From Deuterostichococcus epilithicus (Eukaryota; Chlorophyta; Trebouxiophyceae; Prasiolales; Stichococcaceae): 64,000 bases of DNA. Location: contig JAVTLE010000014.1 in NCBI GenBank assembly GCA_033439295.1, forward strand, positions 4,464,001 to 4,528,000. The letters are read 5' to 3'. The translations under genes were made by a program, and so were the position numbers. Positions 49,822 through 60,200 of this stretch are shown here, one piece after another; position 1 is the stretch's first letter; each line of letters starts with the position of its first letter. The notes under the pieces were generated by a model. The model was not told the origin of the DNA. It did not search any database and saw nothing but the letters and a program-made list of their open reading frames with translations.

Positions 49822-52234
49822 ATGGCTCGGAAGTTTGGTGCGAGGAGCACTGGAAGCGATGTTGTGGCGGGCATCGACCTGACAAGAAAGGTTGCCGTGG
49901 TCACAGGTGCAAGCACTGCTAGACTCACGGCCGCCAGCCAGCAGCGCCATGCATTGCGCACAGAGTACTGGCAAGCTAATGAAATTCGCGTGCACAACCA
50001 CTTTCCCAGCTCATCAGAATCGAGCCACTAGTGCATGCATAGGTATTCTGCATCATGCAATGTGCAGGCGGTTCTGACGGGCTAGGCTTCGAAACGGCGA
50101 GGGTGCTGGCCACCGCCGGCGCAGACGTCGTCATCACCTCCCGCAGCGCAGACAGAGGCCAGGCAGCGGCAGAGGCGCTTAGGGCAAGTGGCGTGAAGGT
50201 GGGCAGCATCTCAGTCTCCACATCATATTAGCACACCTGTATCATTAATGCAGCAGCCGAAACCTATGCATTGGCGGCCCACTTTCGCCACCACTGACCA
50301 CCACCAACAGTCACGCATTGCTTCTGGAGTACCTTTGCGCTGGGTGTAGCAGGTCATGGACTGTCAATGCGGCGGCAACTCTGCTGCATCCGCCCGACTG
50401 TGCTGTGCCCGACTGTGCTGTGCCGGCAGGGCGCTGAAGCCATTAGATTTGGATTCCTCAGGACGAAGTACTAGGCTGCATCGCTCAGATGGGTGGTGGT
50501 GCACACCCTGGACACTGCAATCGCATGCTGTAGCATGCCAGCTTGCAGTGATTCCGAGTTTTTGCGCACATCCAGCATGCTCAGCCGATGACCACCGCCC
50601 CTAGCTGGACGTCGCAGCTGCAACTGGAACCGAGACACCTGTTTGACGACAGTGCAGGGCGCCGTCAGCGCACAGCAGCTGGACCTGTCGGATCTGGCCA
50701 GCGTGCGAAATGCCGCGGAGGCGCTGCAGAAGCTGCCAGCCCTGGATCTACTCATCCTCAATGCCGGCGTGATGGTGAGACCTTGACCCGGACCGTGTCT
50801 CTCCACGCCAGGCATCTCTCCAATCTGCCTATTCTACTTGCTCTCAGGCAGCTGAGGTCGTTTCCCCTTCGTTTCCCCCTCAAGACTGGGCTGCTGCCGC
50901 ACAGGGCACACCCAAAAGCCACACCAAACAGGGCTTTGAGATGCAGCTGGGCACCAACCACTTCGGACACTTTGTGCTGGTCGACTGCCTGCTGCCCAAG
51001 CTCAAGGCTCAGGCGAGTTCTGCGCCTCGACCATGCTGGGCGGCGCCTTCTGGCTCCTTTGACCGTGCGCCTTTGCTGGCTGAGCATCTGGCATGCACAA
51101 GCGTCCGCGCGCATATCCCTGTGTCTCGTCTGTGCTATGGGAAACACCTGAGACGTCACCTGATTCCTTAGGAGTCGAAGTCCAGGGTCGTTGTTCTGTC
51201 TTCCAAGGGCCACTACCTCCAGGCGAGTGATGTGGCTTGGGACTTGGTACAGTCACCCTGTCGCTGCTTTGGAGAGTCTTGTCATGGTGTGAGCACGCTG
51301 GTTTGGTGACTGCATCTCTGCCTGAAAGACGGTGTGTTTCATCGACGACACCCAAACCTCGTAAACCCCGATGGCTGTTTCTGCGCAGCGTGCGCCGATG
51401 GCCTTCGAGGACCTGCACTTTGAGAGGCGTGGGTACAGCGGCATGCGGGCGTACGCCCAGTCAAAGACTGCCAACGTGCTTTTCGCGTCGGAGCTGGCCA
51501 GGAGGTGCGTTCTGCTTCATTTTTCACCTGCAATTATGAAAGTCGTACATCGCTGTTGAATGAGAGGCCTCAGAAACTTGTCTGCATGAGTTCCGTAAAC
51601 ATTCCCACTCTGCCGCTCGGGTCAATCTAGGGACACATGTCATGACTTGCAGCACCGACGCAGTCACTGAAGTATCGTCCCTGCGCTGTGTGCAGGCTGG
51701 ACGGCACGAACGTGTCTGCATACTCGCTGCACCCCGGCAGCATCGACACCCAGCTCTCGCAGCACTGGCTGCCGCCCGGGTCCTGGCGGCGATGGGTCGT
51801 CTCCCTGGCGCTGCGCTGGCTGCCGCTATTGACTGGCGAAGTCAAAAGCATCCCGCAGGCAAGTGCCCCTTCCTCCAGCAGCAGTCTCGCCCTTTGTCTC
51901 TGGCTGCTCTGCTGTAAGGCGCTGTGGTCTGTGGGATCATCGCTGAGAGCTGTCGGCCAGGTTGCCGTCCCTGCACACTGCTCGCTAATTAAGTCTGCTC
52001 CGGCGCTGCCATGATATCGACCGCCTCTTCCGACGACGTGCACAGGGCGTTGCGACGACCGTCTACGCGGCCACCGCGCCGGAGCTCGAAGGCCACAGCG
52101 GCGCCTACCTGTCGGACTGCCGAATCTGTCAGCCCTCAAAGACGGCACGGGACCCGGCGCAGGCTGCCAGGCTGTGGACCGTGACGGAGGCACAGATTGG
52201 CGCCGCTGACTCGGCGGCGGGGTTCTCCAGATGA
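49822..52234 (+). CDS. Short-chain dehydrogenase/reductase (WWOX/RDH-like), SDR1
   Basis: Eight exons (49822-49906, 50068-50198, 50658-50774, 50905-51012, 51172-51222, 51389-51504, 51696-51858, 52046-52234) join to 319 codons. Rossmann motifs in order: VAVVTGGSDGLGFETARVL (TGxxxGxG), QQLDLSDLASVRN, LLILNAGVM, MQLGTNHFGHFVL, VVVLSSKGHYL (catalytic Ser), AYAQSKTANVLFA (YxxxK), YSLHPGSIDT. It uses NAD(P)H on an unknown alcohol/carbonyl substrate. Relatives include RDH11-14, WWOX and plant Tic32-like enzymes. Three donors are GC (after 51012, 51222 and 51858) with phase continuity on both sides. The gene faces a paralogue, SDR2, 560 bp away. Confidence 0.88.
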
Positions 52235-52793
52235 TGCCGCACACTGAGTGAACCGTCGTGGACATGCCTGGATCTGCTGTCAGTCGTGGCAGGCTGCTGA
52301 GGGCACATAGCCGTCCCAGGGGCTCCTCACGAGCCTTCGTTTTCGTGAGGGGAGTAGGGGCGCGGCGCCTGGCCATCATGGCCTGTATAACAGCTCGAAT
52401 TAGGCTTTCCAGGGCCTACCTACTCTTCCTGTCTGGGCTGTGTGGCGCTGCGTGCAAGAGACGCCATCAGTTGCTGCTGGCTTTGCTGCCGCGGGTCTCG
52501 AATATTTGAACTTGTTGTATAGTCGAGCCGAGCCTCTTGTGGAGCCTGCGTTCAAAAGCGGTCATTGAAATATCAACTGAAAGTCAAACCCAATTTCGTG
52601 CGTGACAGGATCGAGGTGTGGAATTGCCTCGCGAGTATCAAGATTCCTTTGAGGCGTCATTGTATTGATCATGGCTACGTATCTACTGTACAGCAAAACA
52701 TCACAGCATTTGCTTCAATCCAGGTCCAGTGGGCCGAGTCTGTCGCACTTAATTGGTCAGCTCCCGGAAAGCCATGTTTGTACAGGGGCGCTC
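52235..52793. other. Gap between the convergent SDR genes
   Basis: About 560 bp between two facing stops, lower in GC. No gene seen. Confidence 0.5.
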
Positions 52794-55700
52794 TCAGGCG
52801 TTCGCCGCAGCCGCCGATGCCCCACTCGCATATGCAGACGGCCTGCCGCCGGCCACGGCCGCGCCGCCGCCTGCGGGCTTGCCGTCCGCCGCCGCAGGCT
52901 TGCTGCCGGCGTCTGCCACTGCCGTTTGATTGAGCGAGACGCGTGTGGTGAGTGCCTTGGCCAGCTGTGCTTCCGTTACTTCCATCAGTTTTGCTGCCTG
53001 TTTGGGATCCTGTGCCTGCTTTGTCGGCGTCACCTGTGGGCGACAGACGCCGGCCCGTCAGCCTACAGCCCTACACCCTGTGATCAGCATGCCCTGAAGC
53101 AGACCTACTGCCCGCTGCCCACTGTGCTCGCGCTTTGATGCCGGCAGCCTTTGTAGACGCAGACTGCCAAGGCTCGCGGCAGCAGCAGGTCGTGGCTTGC
53201 AGCAGGGCAGCGCAACGGAGGCGAGGACGGCTGTCCTCCCGCGGCCAGGCAGCGAACTGCCGCCCGCTGATGCTGCGCGAGTGTTCACACAATCCGCTCA
53301 CCTCACGGCAGTCGGCGAGGTAGGCGCCCGACTTGCCGTCCAGCTCCGGCGCCGTGGCGGCGTAAATTGATGTCGCGGCGCCCTGCACCCGCCGCACTGG
53401 AGGGTCTAGGGCTCATCCAGAACTTGTGATCCGCTCGTCAGGCACGGCAGTAGTGGTGCCGAGACAAAGCCATAATGCCCGCGAGTCGCCGGAGGCCCCT
53501 GCCACTGGCCGGCGCGCAACTCCGTCAGCCGCGCCCCCACAGGCTCAGATTGCATGCAGGGCGAGAACACTTGCCTGCGCGGCGGTCTTGACGCCGAAAA
53601 TGGAACTCCGCGACAGCATCGAGAAGAGGCCGCCGAAGCAGCTGCCCTGGGACCACATGTGGCGCCACAGGGGGGTCTCCACGATGCCCGGGTGCACAGC
53701 AAACGCCGTCACCTTCGTGCCTTGCAGCCTGCGGGCAGCACGCAGGCTTCAGCATGCCCCACGAGCTGCGCGCTGAAGCGCAGCGGCAGCAGCAGCAGCA
53801 GCAGTGGCGCCGGCAGCAGCGGCAGCAGCAGCAGCAGCAGCAGCAGCGGCAGCGGCAGCAGCAGCGGCAGCAGCGATGTTAGTACCAGCGGTTTCAGCGG
53901 CGGCAGCAGTGCGCGCAAGCTTCTGCATCATGTCGTAAGGGTGGCCTTGCCGCCGCAGCGCTCCCCAGATGTGCACATGACAGCAGCCCCTGGAGGCATG
54001 GCATGCAGTGGGGACAGGGCGCAGAGCTGTTTCAGAACACTCACTGCGCAGCCAGGCCTTTGGCATACAGAATGTTCGCCATCTTCGATTGCCCATATGC
54101 CGCCTACAGCGCAGGCAGTCACTGCCGGCTCAGAAGCTACCACGCACGCTGCTGCCCGAGTCGGCGCAGGCATGCCGCACCATTGCGTACCATCGCAGAG
54201 CATTTGAAAAGCCGGCAGCATTCGAGACGCCTTTGATGCTCAACCTATGCCCGCTTCATCGACGCCCGCAGCGCACTGTGGCATGCTTGGCCGTGCGTCC
54301 ATGCAACAGGCTCCAGTTCGCTTCCAGCTTCCTCACCCGTGGCGTGTACTTCCGTTTGCTGTAATCAAGGTCGTCCCAAGCCATGGGCTTCTTCTGGAGT
54401 TGGTGCGCGGAGCTGGCCAGTATGATGATGCGCGATGGGGTTTCCTGCACGAGCATTCCAGGATGTTGAGGGCGCCGCCAGGCGTCGGCATGCCTGGAGC
54501 GCCAGCCTGATTCCAGCGCCGCAAGCTGCTGGAGCTGTCGCCGCCAACGACGATGACAGCGACACCAGGGAGCACCACAGCCCAGGCAGCCTCGCAACAG
54601 CAGGGCTGTGCGAAGTTGTTGATGCAACGCATGCATTGCTCAGATGCACGCGCGGGAAGCTCTGTGCTGAAACCCAAGCATGGGCCGGGGGACGCCAGAG
54701 TCGTGGGATGACGCCGCAGCAGAAGCCCAGCGGAGCACGCGCCTGCGCTTGCAGCTTGGGCAGGAGAGCCTTCGTGAGCGCTGCATGGCCCAGGTGGTTG
54801 GTGGCCCACTGCAGCTCGAAGCCGTCCTTTGAGAAGCTGCGCGGGCACATCTGTGCACAGGGGAACAACATGCGGTCGAGCTCTCACTGCGGGTCAAGCT
54901 CGTTGGCATATGGGCATGGCAACGTCCCCTGACTTTCAACCAAGTTGTGTCGTAGCAGTGCAGTACAACAGCAGCAATGCTCCACATATCGCTCGTTTGC
55001 TGGGGACACTCTTCTGGTTCTGTCATGTGCTCCACACACACACACACACACACACATCAAGATTCCCCGACGCCCTGCCTCTCACCCTGGTGCCGGCAGT
55101 GAACCCAGCAGCTGGTCGCAGTAGATCGGTGAAACCTTCAACTGAAGGTGCGGCAGTGCTGCTAGCAGTGCTGCGACTCACCATGACGCCGGCATTCAGG
55201 AACAGGTAGTCGAGCCGCTTCTCCTGAGCAAGCGCTGCGCCGAGCTGCCGCACGCTGGTGAGGTCCGCCAGGTCCAGCTGCCGCACCTCGATGCTTCCCT
55301 GCGCCGCGGAAGGGCCCCTGAGTCAACACATTGTATTGTGCAACGGTGTCAGCTTCAGCCGCTTCACCCCATCGTCATGCTGCCACACGCTGACTAGGTC
55401 CGCCAGATCCAGCAATGGCACTACGCAGCCGCCCTGTGGTGATAAACCACTACCAATGTGGTCCTCACAAGGCGCCGCGCTTGCAGTTGCAGCCGCGTGC
55501 CGGTAGTTTGCGGCATGTAGAGGACCAAGAGCCCTGCAAGTGCAGCCGCCGACCGCGCTGCTGCTCAGCAGGACAAACACATCTTGTGGCACAGCGTGAT
55601 TGTGGAGTTCCCATCGTACCCTCCGCTTCAGACCGCCAGGAGCCGAAAAACGGCGGCGGGCCGCACGTGGCTCAATGGTCACAGTGGTTGCGGCCAGGCG

Positions 55701-56630
55701 CTGGCAGCAGAGACAAATGCGCGGGGTGCTTTGCAGGTAATGTGTGCTGCCATGGGTCATTGACCCCAACACCCCCGCCCCATCCTGAGCTGAGCAGACT
55801 GACCGGGAGTGCCGGCTCGGCCTTCACGCTGCTGGGTCCAGACTCGCGCCGCCCCTGCGGAGGCGCGCATATGTGCATTCATACACCTGCGCTCTCGGAA
55901 GGTCTAAGTGACCTGAGGTAGGTGCATCCCCCAGAGGCCTCTGCCAAAGCCAAATTTCGTCCGGCAGCTCGAATGCGCCGGCAGTGGAAAAGCTTCGGCT
56001 GGGTGGTGTGCGTTAGGCACTTGCGCACAGCACAATGGCCCAAACAACATAGCACATTCAGCAGCTTGCTCCCACAATCACCCGTCCCTAGCCCCCAGCA
56101 TCCGCTGCCGCCGGATCTGGCGCCGGCATCCAGCGAAGTACTACGCCACAGACGGAAAAGGTATGAGCCAGGGTCTCACCTTGAGGCCGTGGGCCTCCTC
56201 CTGTAGCCGGTCCGCGACGGCCTGCCCCGACGCCGGGTCGCGGGATGTTAGGATGACGCGGGCGCCGGCCGCCGCAAGTGCGCGCACCGTCTCGGCCCCG
56301 ATCCCGCTGTTGCCGCCCGTCACCACGGCCTGCGTGGGCGGTGGGGGGCATCAGTGACGCAGGCGGCGGCGGCGATGGGATGCCAGTCGGTGCCGCCAGC
56401 GGGGCTCTGACAGTGGCTGGGAAGTGCGCTAGACACCGGCAGCCGCCTCCCCGCATGCCTCAACGTGAAGCTACATGCCGGCCTAGCACTCGATGGCGCC
56501 CATGGCAAGACACCACTGCGGCGGCCTCTGTGCGCGTCACGGCAACCTGCGGCGACTAGCTCACCACGCTGCCGCTGAGGTCATGGCCTTGCACCGCGTC
56601 CAGGGCTGTGCTGGATCTTCCCAGCACCAT
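52794..56630 (-). CDS. Short-chain dehydrogenase/reductase (WWOX/RDH-like), SDR2
   Basis: Exons on the minus strand: 56630-56565, 56329-56180, 55298-55182, 54850-54743, about 54455-54355, about 54111-54042, about 53730-53578, about 53391-53309 and about 53036-52794. Motifs: AVVTGGNSGIGAETVR, VRQLDLADLTSVRQL, YLFLNAGVM, LQWATNHLGHAAL, IIILASSAHQL (Ser), AAYGQSKMANILYA (YxxxK), AFAVHPGIVETPL, SIYAATAPELDGKSGAYLAD. It is clearly a paralogue of SDR1 (AATAPELDGKSGAYLADCR against AATAPELEGHSGAYLSDCR). The C-terminus is extended by an Ala/Gly-rich tail not found in SDR1. GC donors follow KLQAQ (GCGCGT) and KTAAQ (GCAAGT), the same positions as in SDR1. A stretch of CAG repeats lies in one intron. 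Confidence 0.87.
53778..53880. repeat. CAG/CGG-type trinucleotide repeat in an SDR2 intron
   Basis: About 100 bp of GCAGCAGCAGCGGCAGCAGC-like sequence. Read on the sense (minus) strand of SDR2 it is CTG/CCG-rich. It falls between the YGQSK exon and the HPG exon. Confidence 0.9.
55032..55056. repeat. (CA)n microsatellite
   Basis: About twelve CA units in the SDR2 intron upstream of the exon at 54850. Confidence 0.95.
55368..55430 (-). repeat. Decayed copy of SDR2 exon 3 segment
   Basis: About 55379-55415 (GCTGCCACACGCTGACTAGG, TCCGCCAGATCCAGC) repeats the functional 55244-55280 (GCTGCCGCACGCTGGTGAGG, TCCGCCAGGTCCAGC), coding LDLADLVSVWQ against LDLADLTSVRQ. It is upstream in the preceding intron. 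Spacing is about 135 bp. Confidence 0.88.
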
Positions 56631-57293
56631 AATTCTGCTAATAAACCCAGCGTCCTGCAAGATGTGACCGAGGGTGCTGACTTGTTAAGTAAGAATGCTG
56701 ATTTGGCGAGAATGTTCAGGGACGGCTTGTGAGCAGCACTGTCAGCCAGGATGCAGAGAAGAATGTCGCCACGCAGCAAAGGCACCGGCCAGGCTGAGAT
56801 CTCAGTCATGCCGCACGCATGTTGTCGAAACTCACCGAATGCACAGCCGTGCACACGATGACTGTGACGATTGCAGGCACCGATTACTCCAATTTCACAC
56901 TGGATCCAGCCGGCGCTTGTGCCGGCGCAACAGGAGGCTGATAGTACTTTCCTGAAGCATGTAGTAGGAGCCCACTCACAAGGGACCCCAAAAACTCCGC
57001 TGCATCTGCGCTTGCGTCACGTCGAGCCAGGCTAGGGACCTCACTCCGCACATGCATGATTTTCCTGCAATGACGAAATTGCTGTGTCAGCCCACGTGGA
57101 ATCTGTTCATCCACGTGATTAGTGAGTAATAGTTGTAGATTTGCTGGTCGCCCCTGTCATTCAGGTCGTTCGCACCCATGCAAGGCACGCCAACGCGATC
57201 TGCTCGAACTGTTGCTGGGAGCGTGTATTCACAGTGACCCGACGGCGGTGTCACATCGCCTGACTGGCCCACGCCGTGTTCTTGTGAGCCATC
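56631..57293. other. Divergent region between SDR2 and the amino-acid transporter
   Basis: About 660 bp between two divergent start codons, so it should hold both promoters. No clear TATA box or gene seen. Confidence 0.45.
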
Positions 57294-60200
57294 ATGGCTG
57301 CTGAAACGTATGACAAGCCGGCAGCGAAAGGCAATCGATATGGCTGTGGCGAAGTGTTCGGCATGTCGGCCCCTGGTCGGGGAGCGGGCGGCAACATCGC
57401 AGAGTACCTCAAGAACGTAGGGATGACGCCGCTCAACTTCTACAGGCGCTGCCGCGTGCAGCACACCGTGGAGGTGGACGAGCTTAGCGGCCACGCCATC
57501 AACGTGTCATCGCATACCTCAGCAAAGACCGAGGACCTGAAGAAGGAGCTGAACTGGTGAGTGCACCAGGACTGCATCCAAGGGCCAACTCTTGGTCAGC
57601 AGCAGCGGAGGGGCTGCTGCTCTAGGGCTCTCGCATCAGTGAGGGGTGCCGTTGCACAGAGCCAGCATAATAAGCGCATATTTGCTGACAGCTACGGCCC
57701 CCTCCGTCTCCCACGGCGACCCACTTGGGTGCTGTCTTGTGCTGTGTGCCTGCCAAGTGAAATTGGGGCGCACGCTGCTACACTATCCGCTGCTTATGCA
57801 AGGCGTAGTCTGCAGGTTCCGTTGCCGTCTGGCAAGATCCTCGCGGCTTTTGCGGCGTTAGGCAGTCTCATCAGGCATCATGTTCGCTGTAATGCTGGGG
57901 ATTATGGTTCCTTTGCAAGCGGTGTTCCCCGATGTAGAAGCGTCATCCGGCGAAAAACACTTAGGCTGTAACTACCACGCTGTCAACACCGCGTGCCGAT
58001 CGCGGGCTGGCGCATCCGCCGGTGCAGCTGAGCTGCTCGCAGCTGCATCCCTAAAGTCGGGGTGCAAGCCAATGATAATCCTGGCACTGCTCGCTGACCA
58101 ATACGTCCAGTCATTCATGCTGGCTTGGTGACTTGCGCCATTCAGCCGCGCTCCCCCGCGGCCTTGCATCCTTGAGCCGGGACACGACGGTCGGTGCTGA
58201 GGTGGACAGCCGGGTGACAAGTTGTTCTGGCCGACGTGCAGCACCGCGCTGGTGCCTGCATCTGCATACCTGAGCACATCTAGCTACTCTGCAGGGTAGG
58301 CGACGGGCAGTGGAGCAGACTGGGCACCGCCGCTTTAGCGAAGCTTACTCTGTTAGTCATTCTCCGGTCCATGTGCAGTCGGCTGCCCACACGCTCGTGG
58401 GCGCCGCGAGCAGCTAGGCGGCGGCCAAACCCGTAAAAGATTGGCAGGGGGGCAGCTGGCAGGCTGAAGGTCGGCAGGTTGGCGGTCAGCAGACTAAACG
58501 ACGGCTGCGTGGTGGGCAGGCTAGACGACAGCAGAATGGCTGGCGGCAGGGGGCGAGTGGGGAGTCTGAGCGACGGCAGTGACATAGACTGCTGGACAGC
58601 GGTAGGGCGGGGATGTTCAGCGATGGGTCATTAAGGCTGGGCTGTGTCAGCGACGGCAGCGTCAACGCTGCGGAGACGGCAGGCTGAGCGATGGCAGCGT
58701 CAGCGATGGGAGTGTGGGCTGTGGGGACTGGGGGTGTGTAGCACCGGAGTAGCCCGGCGTCACTTGAGCTCATCATGTATGATCGTAGGTTCGACCTGAC
58801 CAACCTGGGTATCGGCATCATCCTTGGTGCGTTTGCTGGAGCAAAGCAGCATGATCATGCAATGCACATGCATTGTTCAATACAGTGCATTCGTACAGTG
58901 CATACAATGCTGACAGTGCTGACAGTGCTGTCCGTCACATTCATTGCAATGGCGGATTGGCCTGCTGTGGGGATTGCTTGCTGACGGATGGCGGATTGGA
59001 CCGCAGGCGCCGGTGTGTTTGTCACCACCGGCACTGTGGCAAATGGCTATGCCGGGTGAGTTTCGCGACGTCAGATGCGTCAAATGTTTTGCAAGCCGTG
59101 AAGAATTGTGTCAATTGCATCGTCCGCTGCTTTTGCCCGCAGCCGCTGACATGTGCAACCTAGCCAGCTCTGCAGCAGCACAGCAAATTTGTGTTTATGG
59201 CTGGGTTGCAGAGGCGCAACAGTGCTGTCGTACGCCATCGCGGGGCTGTCGGCATTCCTCAGGTGTCCGTTGTGCTCTGCGTCATGCCGCTGCCCCTGCC
59301 ATGGCGCCTCTTTGACTGCTTTCCCACGGATCTCTCTGTGATCCGAACCTGGTCTCACACTGTCTGTTCTGGCTGCGACAGTGCCATGTGCTACAGCGAG
59401 TATGCTGTGGACTACCCCATTGCCGGCGGCAGCTTCACGTTCATGCTGCAGACGTTTGGCGAGTTCCCTGGCTGGTGCGCCCTGTTCACACGCGTCGCGG
59501 ACTCCCTTACTAGGCTTTCTGAGCGACCATCCACTGGCATGCCGCTGCTCCATCAGTCCTGATCCCAGCACAAAAATATTGGGCTTTTGCCTGTACCGAA
59601 CAAATTGCCCCTTGCGCGCTGCAGGATTGCTGCGTCCAACATCGTGTTCAACTATGTGCTTGCAAATGCGGCGGTGGCACGCTCCTTCTCGGGTTACTTT
59701 GCCAGCCTGTGCAACAAGGCAAGCACCTTGGCTGTCTCTGTGCTGCATACACCACGGGGTGCCGTAGCCAGCGCGCATGTGTTGGTTGAGGCTGCAGTCT
59801 TACTACTTTTCTTTCCCATCAACAATCGCACCCACACTTAGTTTTGGTATCATCGCCAAACTATTCTGATCCCCTGTGAATGCAGGACCCAACGTTCTTT
59901 GACGTGGAAGGCGCCAACCATACCCTCGACTTCTGGGCCTTCGGCTTGATATTGGTGCTGAGCGTGCTGCTGTGTTGGGGCATCAAGGAGACGAAGACCT
60001 TCAACAACGGTGCGCCATCACCGTGCTGCTTTGAGGTGGAGGCAAGGGAGTGGAGGGTAAAGAGGAGTACAGAGGACTGAAAGCAAGGAGAGCAGGCTTT
60101 AGGCGATGTGCATGGGGAAGTCAGCTGCACAGGACTCTGCGCCGTGCTGTTGAGTCGAACGAGGAGATGCAACTGCAGTTGCTGCAAGTGCATTGCCTGC

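Noticed and set aside
53554-54207. Plus-strand 217-codon frame with Ser/Gly run
   Set aside because: The Ser/Gly run is the CAG-type intron repeat read in another frame, and SDR2 exons lie on the opposite strand.
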